Positions 49,942 to 57,731 of a DNA stretch of 64,000 bases are shown here, one piece after another. The position numbers and the translations under genes were made by a program. Below the pieces are notes generated by a model, which ran no database searches, had not been told where the DNA came from, and saw only the letters and a program-made list of their open reading frames with translations. The stretch comes from CAXXOK01 sp963678055 (GTDB lineage: Bacteria; Bacillota; Clostridia; Christensenellales; Aristaeellaceae). Within the stretch, counting starts at the first letter, position 1, and the number at the start of each line of letters is the position of its first letter. The stretch is taken from contig OY782679.1 of the NCBI GenBank assembly GCA_963678055.1, positions 62,001 to 126,000 of the forward strand, read 5' to 3'.

Positions 49942-51207
49942 ATGTTCACGCACGAAAAGATGCTCATCAAGGGCGGCCTCCCGCTGACGGGCGAAATCAC
50001 GGTCAGCGGCGGCAAGAATACGGCAGTTGCCGTAATACCTGCCACCATTTTAACGGATGAGCCCTCCACCATAGAGAATCTTCCCGATATTGAAGACGTA
50101 CACGCGCTAATCGAAATCCTGGAAGATCTGGGTGCCGAGTGCGAATATGTACCCGATCAATACCTAAAAGTCAACCCCAGAACCATCAAAAACCACCACG
50201 TTCCGTTTTCGTTAACGCGGCGGCTGCGCGCAAGCTACTATTTGCTGGGCGCGCTTCTGGGCCGTGGCGGCGCAGCGGCGGTAGCCTATCCCGGCGGCTG
50301 CGAGATCGGCTCCCGGCCGATTGATCAGCATGTGAAAGGCTTTCACGCGCTGGGCGCCACTATTTTGGAACAGTCCGGCGTTGTCGAAGCCACAGCCAAA
50401 ACGCTGACCGGCGCGGATGTGTTTTTCGATATGGTCACCGTTGGCGGTACCATCAACATTATGCTGGCGGCCGTCAGGGCCGAAGGCACAACCATTATCT
50501 ACAACGCCGCCAAGGAGCCCCACATCGTTGACCTGGCTAACTTTTTAAACTCCATGGGTGCGCGCATCAAGGGCGCTGGCACCGATGTCATCCGTATCAC
50601 TGGGCGGGAAACCCTGCACGGCACCAACTACACCGTAATCCCCGATCAGATTGAAACCGGCACGCTGATGATCGCCGCCGCCGCCACCCATGGCGATGTG
50701 ACCATCCATGGCTGTATTCCCACGCATATGGAAGCCCTCACCGCCAAGCTGCTGGAAATGGGCATCGATGTGGGCGACAGCGAGGACATGATTCGCGTCC
50801 GCGCACACGACCAGCACCGCGCCATCAACATTAAGACACAGGTCTACCCGGGCTTTCCTACCGATTTGCAGCAGCCCATCACGGCGCTGCTGTGCATGGC
50901 CAACGGGCAGTCCACCGTACATGAAACCATTTTTGAGCAGCGCTTTAAGCACCTGGACGAACTTCGCCGCATGGGTGCACAAATCAAGCTGATGGACCGT
51001 ACCGTGCTCATTGAAGGCGTGCCCACGCTATACGGCGCCCCGGTCACCATTACCGATCTGCGCGCAGGCGCTGCGCTGGTCATTGGCGGGCTGATGGCAA
51101 AAGGCACCACCGAAGTGTACGAGACCGCCTTTATCGACCGCGGGTACGAGCGCCTGGAAGAAAAGCTCCGTTCCCTCGGCGCGGAAATTTCCCGCGAATC
51201 CATTTAA
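49942..51207 (+). CDS. murA: UDP-N-acetylglucosamine 1-carboxyvinyltransferase
   Basis: A 421-residue enzyme that transfers enolpyruvate from PEP to UDP-GlcNAc, the first committed step of peptidoglycan synthesis. SGGKNTAVA holds the Lys-Asn pair (K25, N26), and GGCEIGSRPIDQHVKG carries the fosfomycin-target Cys (C120). The two inside-out alpha/beta domains are complete. Firmicutes often have two MurA copies; nothing here shows which one it is. It has its own promoter. Confidence 0.95.
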   Translation: MFTHEKMLIKGGLPLTGEITVSGGKNTAVAVIPATILTDEPSTIENLPDIEDVHALIEILEDLGAECEYVPDQYLKVNPRTIKNHHVPFSLTRRLRASYYLLGALLGRGGAAAVAYPGGCEIGSRPIDQHVKGFHALGATILEQSGVVEATAKTLTGADVFFDMVTVGGTINIMLAAVRAEGTTIIYNAAKEPHIVDLANFLNSMGARIKGAGTDVIRITGRETLHGTNYTVIPDQIETGTLMIAAAATHGDVTIHGCIPTHMEALTAKLLEMGIDVGDSEDMIRVRAHDQHRAINIKTQVYPGFPTDLQQPITALLCMANGQSTVHETIFEQRFKHLDELRRMGAQIKLMDRTVLIEGVPTLYGAPVTITDLRAGAALVIGGLMAKGTTEVYETAFIDRGYERLEEKLRSLGAEISRESI

Positions 51208-51364
51208 CCGTTTGCTATACTGCGGATGCCCACTGTTTATGTAGCGGCCATCCGCCAGTTGATCGTTTGAAATCATCCCGCAAGGGAAGCGACACCCCGC
51301 GCCCAAAGCCTTTGCAGCGCGGGACTTACCCGTTGTTTCCCGGCGCGTTACAGGAGGGGTGCTT

Positions 51365-51892
51365 GTGCCGGACTTGAGTCCTTATACCGTGCTTGGCATC
51401 CCCAGCGATTCCGATGCCGGGGCCGTGCGAAAAGCCTACCGGCAGCGCGTGAAAGAATGTCACCCGGATCTCTTTCAAAATCCGGATGAGCAAAAGGCCG
51501 CGCAGGACCGGCTGGTGGTTCTTAACCTGGCCTATGAACAGGCCCTGCGCCAAAGCGGCGCCCAGCGCGTAGGCTTTAACATGGTCTCCCCTGAAGAAGC
51601 CAAACACTTTGCCGAAAAACTGATGGAGCAGGGTAATCCGGAAAGCGCCCTGCGCCAGCTGAACCGTGCCGACCGCAAGGACGCGGAGTTTTATAACATT
51701 CAGGGCAAAATTCTGATGGCGCTTGAGCAGTTTGAAACCGCCTACCAAAGCTTCCGCGAGGCAGTACGCTTAAGCCCGGAGGAAAACCGCTACCGTCGCG
51801 GCGCACTGGATGCATCGGTTGCCATCAAGCGCAGTCGAACCCTTTGGTACAAGGCCGGCAAGTTTCTGCGGGATCTGCTTGGCAGACGCTGA
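51365..51892 (+). CDS. J-domain protein with TPR-like C terminus
   Basis: A 175-residue protein; a GTG start at 51365 lies seven bases from AGGAGG. Residues about 5-60 form a DnaJ-type J domain with the HPD tripeptide at 33-35, which stimulates DnaK ATPase. The rest has two TPR-like helical pairs (PESALRQLNRADRKDAEFYN, QFETAYQSFREAVRLSPEE) and a basic end. It probably recruits DnaK to a specific client. The leader 51208-51364 has a GC-rich dyad. Confidence 0.85.
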   Translation: MPDLSPYTVLGIPSDSDAGAVRKAYRQRVKECHPDLFQNPDEQKAAQDRLVVLNLAYEQALRQSGAQRVGFNMVSPEEAKHFAEKLMEQGNPESALRQLNRADRKDAEFYNIQGKILMALEQFETAYQSFREAVRLSPEENRYRRGALDASVAIKRSRTLWYKAGKFLRDLLGRR

Positions 51893-51923
51893 TATAACCC
51901 AGCATACCCATAGCATGCATACC

Positions 51924-51948
51924 AAAGGCCGCGCAGTGCGCGGCCTTT
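51924..51948 (+). terminator. GGCCGCGC/GCGCGGCC-type terminator after the J-domain gene
   Basis: An 11-bp perfect stem (51924-51934 with 51938-51948) with an AGT loop, followed by TT and A-rich on the left. Confidence 0.8.
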
Positions 51949-51990
51949 TTGCGTGATTGGTAGCTCTGATATGCCTACGTGGCTTTCCCG

Positions 51991-52440
51991 CTACGACAGC
52001 TGTTTGTTGTACACAATCTTAAACACAGCCTTGACCGCTGCGGTAAACAGCAGCACGCCCAGCAGCGTAAAGAACACCGTTTGGCTAAAAAACTCAGCGA
52101 TCACCGTTGCACTGGCCAGCGCGAGCAGCACCCACTGCAGCGCCTCGCCACCCATTTTGGCTTTGATATACAGGCGGCGTTCGTCGTTTTCATAAATATA
52201 CAGGGCTTTACACTTGTCTTCATTTTTGAGCGCGGCCAGGTAACGGACGGCGGATACTACCAGTACAATCGCCATCACCGCAAACAACCCGGCGTTCATG
52301 CCTGCCATAAAAGACCTGATCTGCTCAGTTTCCCCGGCGCTTGGACGCATAAAGCTCATCACCGCCAAAAGCACAAGCCCGGCTGCGTATGTGCCCATGC
52401 CCAGCAGGCGTTTTTGTAATACACTCTTAAACTGTTCCAT
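51991..52440 (-). CDS. Four-helix membrane protein paired with an XRE regulator
   Basis: A 149-residue protein starting MEQFKSVLQ at 52440. Four hydrophobic segments (about 15-30, 45-65, 95-110, 115-135) are split by a cytoplasmic loop KNEDKCKALYIYENDERR. Such proteins often follow a 70-residue XRE regulator in clostridia; the pair forms a small regulatory unit whose signal is unknown. The start is one base past the regulator stop, so the two are coupled. Confidence 0.75.
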   Translation of the reverse strand: MEQFKSVLQKRLLGMGTYAAGLVLLAVMSFMRPSAGETEQIRSFMAGMNAGLFAVMAIVLVVSAVRYLAALKNEDKCKALYIYENDERRLYIKAKMGGEALQWVLLALASATVIAEFFSQTVFFTLLGVLLFTAAVKAVFKIVYNKQLS

Positions 52441-52441
52441 G

Positions 52442-52654
52442 TTAAAATTCCTCCACATCTGAAAAATCAAAAATGTCTTCTATCGCAAGCCCGAAGTACT
52501 TGGCGATTTTGTAGGCCAGGACAAGCGATGCCGTATACCGCTCGCATTCCAGCGAAGTAATCGTCTGCCGCGTCACCCCGACGGCCAGGGCCAGTTCCTC
52601 CTGAGAGATGCGTCGCTGCTTGCGCAGGTCCGCAATTTTCGTTTTCAAGTCCAC
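52442..52654 (-). CDS. Small XRE-family regulator
   Basis: A 70-residue helix-turn-helix protein (LRKQRRISQEELALAVGVTRQTITSLECERY), matching the short YozG-like group that controls a partner membrane protein. The FGLAIEDIFDF end is typical. It is probably autoregulated through GCTTTGCA repeats in its promoter. Confidence 0.88.
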   Translation of the reverse strand: MDLKTKIADLRKQRRISQEELALAVGVTRQTITSLECERYTASLVLAYKIAKYFGLAIEDIFDFSDVEEF

Positions 52655-52679
52655 ATCGTCCTTTCGTGTTGCATAGCTC

Positions 52680-52721
52680 GCTTTGCAATTTTAGTATAGT
52701 ATGCTTTGCATCGCCTGTCAA
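52680..52721 (-). promoter_or_regulatory. Promoter of the XRE/membrane-protein pair with GCTTTGCA repeats
   Basis: On the minus strand TTGACA (52721-52716), a 17-base spacer and TATACT (52698-52693) form a consensus promoter. Two GCTTTGCA copies (52680-52687 and 52703-52710), 23 bases apart, flank the -10, a likely operator. Confidence 0.75.
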
Positions 52722-52833
52722 GCCATTTTGCTAATTTTATAGTTAAATACAAGTTATTTCCTGTCAAAATAGGGCAAATCACACGATTTCATAGAAAATG
52801 TGTACAAATTTTGCCCATTTTTGCATAAATTGC

Positions 52834-52862
52834 TTGCGTTTACGCAGCGGGGAGGCTATAAT
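52834..52862 (+). promoter_or_regulatory. Promoter of the noncoding RNA
   Basis: TTGCGT (52834-52839), a 17-base spacer and perfect TATAAT (52857-52862). Transcription would start near 52869, at the beginning of the structured region. Confidence 0.8.
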
Positions 52863-52868
52863 ATCATC

Positions 52869-53090
52869 AATCGTATGCGGGTCTGTGGTTGAAAGCCGAA
52901 GCCAGACGCGGGCAAAACGGTCCACGTAAGTTAAGCAAAGTCTTGATGAGCATGGCGCGTTCTAGAGGTAAGACCGACCAACTGAAAAGTTGAGAGAAGG
53001 GGCGTAGGGCGCTCTTGCGATGAGCAAACCTTCCTGTCGGCGAGTGTGGGGGAAAAAACCAGGTCAGCCGTGACGATATCCTAAAATACG
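52869..53090 (+). ncRNA. Structured noncoding RNA, raiA-like candidate
   Basis: About 220 bases without a protein frame, directly behind a strong promoter. Hairpin 52881-52885/52903-52907 is followed by a nested domain: 52974-52978 with 53036-53040, enclosing hairpin 52979-52983/52988-52992 with a GAAA loop, then 52996-53000 with 53029-53033, enclosing 53011-53014/53022-53025. All these pairs are perfect. The size, layout and clostridial host suggest the raiA class, but I could not check a covariance model. It ends near the leader of a zinc-ribbon gene, which may be co-transcribed. Confidence 0.6.
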
Positions 53091-53105
53091 GAGGAAATCC
53101 AAATC

Positions 53106-53390
53106 ATGTACGAGGACAAAACACTCACCTGCCGCGACTGCGGTGCAGAGTTCGTGTTCACCACCGGCGAACAGGAATTCTACGCTGAAAAGGGCTTCCA
53201 GAACGAGCCCAGCCGTTGCAAAGACTGCCGTTCCGCACGTAAGGCCAACCGGGCCAATGCTCCGCGGGAACAGTATGAAACCGTATGCGCAGAGTGCGGA
53301 AAACCCACCACCGTCCCCTTCATTCCCAAGAGCGACCGCCCGATCTATTGCAGCGAATGCTTTGCCAAGCATCGTAATCAGGAATTCTGA
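53106..53390 (+). CDS. Zinc-ribbon protein with two Cys4 sites
   Basis: A 94-residue protein behind GGAGGAAA. The first half has LTCRDCGAEFVF and SRCKDCR, the Probable-zinc-ribbon (zf-trcl-like) pattern; the second half has TVCAECGKPTTVPF and IYCSECF. Each pair of CxxC units can hold one zinc. A basic linker (RKANRANAPR) joins them, suggesting contact with nucleic acid. Found widely in Clostridia and Chloroflexi without known function. It lies just after the structured RNA. Confidence 0.82.
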   Translation: MYEDKTLTCRDCGAEFVFTTGEQEFYAEKGFQNEPSRCKDCRSARKANRANAPREQYETVCAECGKPTTVPFIPKSDRPIYCSECFAKHRNQEF

Positions 53391-53484
53391 TTCTTCATTA
53401 TACTGCAAGTAGACAAGCCGCTGGCGCAATGCCGGCGGCTTTCATAAACCCTGTAAGGGCGCAAGCCGAAAGGATACACACGCA

Positions 53485-53859
53485 ATGATAGCCGAAACCT
53501 GGGCTCATACGTACTGGCAGGCAGCCATGCAGAAGGACGGCCCTGCTCTGCTTCCCTATTTTGCCAAGGATGCTGTGATTTGTTTTCACAACACCAACGA
53601 ACAGTTTACACCACAGGAGTTTGTACAGGCCAATTGCAGCTATCCCGGTCACTGGGCGTGCGAGCTTGAGCAGATCACACGCACTGGCTCCACCGTGGTT
53701 ACTGCGGTGCGGGTGTTCGGCACGCCGGGTTCGTTTCACGCGACCTCGTTTTTCACCCTGCAAGGCGACCTGATTACCCGGCTGGACGAATACTGGGGTG
53801 ACGATGGTTCGCCGCCCGCCTGGCGGCAGGCCATGCACATTGGAAAACCGATACGCTGA
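53485..53859 (+). CDS. SnoaL/NTF2-like protein
   Basis: A 124-residue alpha+beta protein with the NTF2-like layout: an N-terminal helix (IAETWAHTYWQAAMQ), an AVICFHNTNEQFT strand, and a long C-terminal sheet (ATSFFTLQGDLITRLDEYWGDDG). The cone-shaped pocket of this fold binds small molecules or performs simple isomerisations. The ligand is unknown. The stop lies inside the terminator stem. Confidence 0.75.
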   Translation: MIAETWAHTYWQAAMQKDGPALLPYFAKDAVICFHNTNEQFTPQEFVQANCSYPGHWACELEQITRTGSTVVTAVRVFGTPGSFHATSFFTLQGDLITRLDEYWGDDGSPPAWRQAMHIGKPIR

Positions 53860-53876
53860 GCGCGTATCGGTTTTTT
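53848..53876 (+). terminator. Terminator overlapping the stop of the NTF2-like gene
   Basis: A 9-bp perfect stem (53848-53856 with 53862-53870), TGAGC loop that contains the stop codon, and six T residues. Confidence 0.9.
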
Positions 53877-53913
53877 ATGCGTTTCCAGACTGACAGACAA
53901 TGGTCACATTGCG

Positions 53914-54477
53914 CTACTCGGCGGTTCGGTTGCAGTACTCTACATAAAAGTGGTCATCTTCGTACCGCAGTAGGGACAGACAAGCCGTTTGCAGGCGTGT
54001 TTTCCCTGTACCCACGGCCCCGCCTGATACCACCGAAAGGATGGCATTAATGGCCGCCCCGTGGGATACGATAATCAGATTACTGCCGTCGTGCTTACGC
54101 ACATGCTTCAGCAAGCCGCCGTATACCCTGTCGCGCAGGACACCGAGCGCTTCCATACCTTCAAACTGCCCATCGGGAAAGCGTTGTTTGCGCTGTTCCG
54201 GGCTTAGGCCGGAAGCCAGTCCATAATCCCGTTCCACAAAGCACGCGTCCGTCTCTACGGTATGAATATGCAGCGCTTGTGCAATAATCTCCGCCGTTTG
54301 CAGCGCGCGGGATAAGGGGCTTGCGATCACCGTGTCCCAGGATTCCCGCGCTAAAAAAGCCCCGGCGGCCTGGGCCTGTAAAATACCCTCGTCGTTGAGT
54401 GGGATATCTTCACGCCCTTGCAGCCGCCTGGCTTTAGTCCAATCGGTTTCACCGTGTCGTATCAAGCATAGTTTCAT
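53914..54477 (-). CDS. Histidine phosphatase (phosphoglycerate mutase family)
   Basis: A 187-residue enzyme. LIRHGETDW holds the phosphorylated His, ASPLSRALQTAEI the second Arg, ERDYG the general acid, and IVSHGAAI the second His. Size and context resemble CobC-type alpha-ribazole phosphatases or general broad-range phosphatases; no cobalamin genes are nearby. The start has no ribosome site of its own and lies three bases past the DUF436 stop, so it relies on coupling. Confidence 0.88.
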   Translation of the reverse strand: MKLCLIRHGETDWTKARRLQGREDIPLNDEGILQAQAAGAFLARESWDTVIASPLSRALQTAEIIAQALHIHTVETDACFVERDYGLASGLSPEQRKQRFPDGQFEGMEALGVLRDRVYGGLLKHVRKHDGSNLIIVSHGAAINAILSVVSGGAVGTGKTRLQTACLSLLRYEDDHFYVEYCNRTAE

Positions 54478-54483
54478 CAATGT

Positions 54484-55026
54484 CTATTTGTACACAGCCC
54501 TTTCCCCGCCGATGAGCGGCAGGCGCGAATACGCCATCACCACATGAGCATCGCCGACCCTAGGCTCGTCCATGCGCAACGGCACGGCAACCGGGCGGAT
54601 GTGCATTCCCACCAGCGTGTCGCCGATATCGATCACGGCATCCGCCTGTATGGCCTGCGCCAGCGCGGGACTGTGTAGCCGATCGTACGCCGCTGCTGCG
54701 GTGGAGCCGCCAGCTTCCGGTACCGGGCGGGCATTGACCTGTGTCAGGCCCAAGCGGGTCAGGGTTTCCTTTTCCATGACCAGGGCGCGGTTTAAGTGCT
54801 CGCAGCACTGCACGGCAGCGGAAAGCTTCAACTCTTTGCAGCTTTCCAAGAAGGCCGCCGCCAGCACTCCACCGATTTCCGGGTTGCGGCCTTTGCCGAT
54901 TCTGACCCCGCAAACCTCGCTGGAGGAACAACCCAGCACCACCACAGCGCCGGCATCCAGCTTTGCCTCTTTATACAAGTGGGTTACGCAGCGGCGAACC
55001 TGATCGTAAATTGTTTGTTTGTCCAT
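54484..55026 (-). CDS. DUF436/YwlG-family protein (TIGR01440)
   Basis: A 180-residue protein of the conserved YwlG family. VVVLGCSSSEVCGVRIG, VQCCEHLNRALV, VPEAGGSTAAAAY and DIGDTLVGMHIRPVAVPLR are the family's invariant blocks, with Cys and His that look catalytic or metal-binding. The function is unknown. In Bacillus ywlG lies near glyA. Here it precedes a phosphatase gene. Confidence 0.9.
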   Translation of the reverse strand: MDKQTIYDQVRRCVTHLYKEAKLDAGAVVVLGCSSSEVCGVRIGKGRNPEIGGVLAAAFLESCKELKLSAAVQCCEHLNRALVMEKETLTRLGLTQVNARPVPEAGGSTAAAAYDRLHSPALAQAIQADAVIDIGDTLVGMHIRPVAVPLRMDEPRVGDAHVVMAYSRLPLIGGERAVYK

Positions 55027-55111
55027 GGTTTTCCCTCCGAATCCTCACAGATGCTTGCATGTAGCAGGTCAAGCAAGTAGGCATCCTACCCCATACAGCA
55101 GGAAGCGCGTA

Positions 55112-55834
55112 TCAGCGATTTCCCGTAAACGCATACATGGCGATAGCCGCCGATACCGCCAGATTCAGCGAATCAATCGCCTCGCTCTGGCGGATTTTAA
55201 CTGCCTGTCCATAGCCCGCAAACGCCGGGGGCAGGCCTGCTCCCTCGTTGCCGAACACCAGCGCATAAGCCTCTGGTTTAGCGGCAGCAGCCGCGTCCAA
55301 ATCCATGGCTCCGTCCAGCATAAAAGGGTACAGGGTATGGCCGGGATAGTCCGCGCGGTAGGCCGCAAAATCATCGTACTGGGTTACGTTCAGGCCGAAC
55401 AGCGCGCCCATGGATGCCCGCACAACGCGAGGTTCAAACGGATCGGCCGCCGGACGGATGACCGCCAAGTCGCGCAGCCCAAAGCCCAGCATGGTGCGCT
55501 GAATGGTTCCCAGGTTTCCCTCGTCCATAGGCTGATACAGCACGATATGCGGACGCTTCTTGTCCAGTGCCTGGGTTTGTTTTTGAAACACTATGGCCGC
55601 AAACACGTTATCCTTGCCCAAAATGCGGGACAGCGCTTTGGGGGCGATTTCCTCGCGCACGCCGTACCGGGCGCACACGGCGCGGAGCTTGTCCACACCG
55701 TCCCCCGTCGCCTTGTCGGACAACAGCAGCCGCATCGCCAATGCAGGTGCATCCTCCATCAGCTTCAGGCTTGGATATACCCCGGCCGCGTAGCTGTACG
55801 CAAGCCCGGACGTATAGGCCTGTAGAGACGGCAT
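55112..55834 (-). CDS. TrmH/SpoU-family RNA 2'-O-methyltransferase
   Basis: A 240-residue SPOUT enzyme. The N-terminal 95 residues are a substrate-binding part. The SPOUT knot starts with LYQPMDEGNLGTIQRTMLGFG, continues to VVRASMGALFGL, and ends ALVFGNEGAGLP and IRQSEAIDSLNLAVSAAIAMY, the three SpoU motifs, with the AdoMet knot in the last. Motif 1 has Glu-Gly-Asn-Leu-Gly instead of the usual Pro/Asn-start. It methylates rRNA or tRNA; the site is unknown. The start overlaps the DUF975 stop by one base (TAATG). Confidence 0.9.
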   Translation of the reverse strand: MPSLQAYTSGLAYSYAAGVYPSLKLMEDAPALAMRLLLSDKATGDGVDKLRAVCARYGVREEIAPKALSRILGKDNVFAAIVFQKQTQALDKKRPHIVLYQPMDEGNLGTIQRTMLGFGLRDLAVIRPAADPFEPRVVRASMGALFGLNVTQYDDFAAYRADYPGHTLYPFMLDGAMDLDAAAAAKPEAYALVFGNEGAGLPPAFAGYGQAVKIRQSEAIDSLNLAVSAAIAMYAFTGNR

Positions 55835-56706
55835 TACTTTGTGTCCTCTTCGCCTGTCGTGTCTTCTGGCGGCTCTGTTTCCTCCGGCTTCTCCGGCTCC
55901 GGGCCGCCTGCATTGTTTGGCATGCGTGCGCCGATTTGCCGCATAAATGTATCAGCTTCCTTTTTGGCATCGGCAATGCCCCCGGCATGCGAGACCGCCA
56001 GGTAGAACGCCGATACCGCGGCGTTTGTGTAGGTAATGCGGAACAGTTCCACAAACTGAGCAGCGACCATCGCAATGATGGGGCCAAACGACAGCAGCAT
56101 GATCTGCACGGCGTTAGCCATCAACAGCCACCCCAGAAACGAAATCAGCAGGATAAAATAGCTCATCTTTTTATCGGCCATGGCTTGCTTGCTTTTTGCA
56201 ATGGCCTGAGACGGTGTCAATTCCGGGTTCTCGGCCAGATAATACGGGGCCATGGCATAGCGCAGCGAGGCGATATACCCCGGAATAATGAACAGGCATC
56301 CCCACAGCAGGGTGCGGACAATCATTTGCAGGGCGAGCAGGAACGACCTTAGGAATATCTTCCGGCGCGACAGCACCCCCATCACGCCCAGGTCTTCCCC
56401 TTGCAAACGCCGGATGAAGTAATAGTTGCTCCCAACCGCCAGGACAGGGCTGACGATAAACGACAGTAACGCACTCAGCGCCAGCAGCCAGATGGTCTGG
56501 GTGGGAATCTGGTTGACGATGTCCATCATCGCATCGACGTTGGTCAAGTCATACACCGTGGGGACTACGGGTAGCTGGGTTACGGATAACATCAGCAATA
56601 TGGTCGCCGGAAGCCCGGCAATGAACGATACGATCAGCGCCGTTTGCCAGTTGCCTTTCAGCGCGCGTACCGCTTTGGATTTAAAGATGTAGCTGGTCAA
56701 GAACAT
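55834..56706 (-). CDS. DUF975-family membrane protein
   Basis: A 290-residue protein with about five to six transmembrane segments and a DUF975 body (LKGNWQTALIVSFIAG, VMGVLSRRKIFLRSFLLALQ, IPGYIASLRYAMAPYYLAENPELTPSQAI in outline). The last 30 residues are acidic and Pro-rich and face the cytoplasm. Members are widespread in clostridia with unknown role, maybe in membrane protein handling. It lies between ftsY and the SpoU gene. Confidence 0.85.
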   Translation of the reverse strand: MFLTSYIFKSKAVRALKGNWQTALIVSFIAGLPATILLMLSVTQLPVVPTVYDLTNVDAMMDIVNQIPTQTIWLLALSALLSFIVSPVLAVGSNYYFIRRLQGEDLGVMGVLSRRKIFLRSFLLALQMIVRTLLWGCLFIIPGYIASLRYAMAPYYLAENPELTPSQAIAKSKQAMADKKMSYFILLISFLGWLLMANAVQIMLLSFGPIIAMVAAQFVELFRITYTNAAVSAFYLAVSHAGGIADAKKEADTFMRQIGARMPNNAGGPEPEKPEETEPPEDTTGEEDTK

Positions 56707-56758
56707 GCAATCCTCCTCGTTGGATAGGGCCGGGGTCGTTTATGGCTGGCAAAACGCG

Positions 56759-57652
56759 CTAGTCAAACAGCGCGTTTACATACTCTTTGGCATCAAACGC
56801 CTGCAAATCGTCAATTCCTTCTCCAACGCCCACATAGAGCACCGGCACATGCAGCTCGCGCACGATGGGGAAAATGACCCCGCCTTTGGCCGTGCCATCC
56901 AGCTTGGTCAGCGCAACGGAGTTGATGCCTGCGGCCTCGGAAAACGCCTTGGCTTGTTGCAGGCCGTTTTGACCGGTGGTTGCGTCCACCACCAGCAGGC
57001 AGCGCACTGTAGCCTCCGGATATTCGCGGTCGATGACCCGGCGCATTTTCTCCATTTCGTCCATCAGGTTCTTCTTGTTGTGCAAGCGCCCGGCGGTATC
57101 GACAATCAACAAGTGCGTACCGCTGGCTTTGGCCGACCGAACCCCGTCAAACACGACACCGGCGGGATCAGCCCCCTCCTGATGGCGGATCAGCGGTACT
57201 TTGGCACGCTCCGCCCACACAGCCAGCTGGTCAGCTGCAGCAGCGCGGAAGGTATCTGCCGCGCACAGCGTAATGGTACGCCCAAGCGACTGAAACCGCA
57301 GGGCCAGCTTGCCAATGGTTGTGGTCTTGCCCACGCCGTTGACACCCACAACCAGCAAAACCATGGGCCAGTGGAGCGGCTCTTTGGGAGCGTCGAGCAT
57401 TGAAACCAGAATCTCCTTGAGCAGCGCCTGGTGCCCGGCGATGTCCTTGATGCCCTGGGCCTTGGCGCGTGTGCGCAGCTCGTCTACCGCTTCCTGGGCG
57501 GAAACCGCCCCCATATCCGACAGGATGAGCGCATCCAGTACACTATCCAAATAGTCCTCGTCCGCAACCGCCTGATCGCCAAGAACAGCGTTCATGTTCT
57601 TGCGGCTTTTGGACAGGCCTTCTCTCAGCCGGGAAAACAATCCGTTTGCCAT
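56759..57652 (-). CDS. ftsY: Signal recognition particle receptor FtsY
   Basis: A 297-residue NG-domain GTPase without the long acidic A domain of enterobacteria, as usual in Firmicutes. The N domain starts MANGLFSRLREGLSKSR, an amphipathic helix that can bind membrane. The G domain has G1 GVNGVGKTTT (103-112), DTFRAAAADQL, DTAGR, TKLDGTAKGG and GVGEGIDDL. It docks the ribosome-SRP complex at the membrane. It follows smc after a 79-base gap, the standard Firmicute order. Confidence 0.96.
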   Translation of the reverse strand: MANGLFSRLREGLSKSRKNMNAVLGDQAVADEDYLDSVLDALILSDMGAVSAQEAVDELRTRAKAQGIKDIAGHQALLKEILVSMLDAPKEPLHWPMVLLVVGVNGVGKTTTIGKLALRFQSLGRTITLCAADTFRAAAADQLAVWAERAKVPLIRHQEGADPAGVVFDGVRSAKASGTHLLIVDTAGRLHNKKNLMDEMEKMRRVIDREYPEATVRCLLVVDATTGQNGLQQAKAFSEAAGINSVALTKLDGTAKGGVIFPIVRELHVPVLYVGVGEGIDDLQAFDAKEYVNALFD

Positions 57653-57731
57653 GTTATATCCATTCCAATCTTTCGTAAGGGTACTGTATCTGTTGTGTCA
57701 CAGGCGTTTCATGCATGTATTCCCTGCGCGC

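Noticed and set aside
53060..53080. Short hairpin with SRP-RNA-like letters (CCAGGTCAG)
   Set aside because: Only a few letters match; the rest of the SRP Alu or domain IV pattern is absent.
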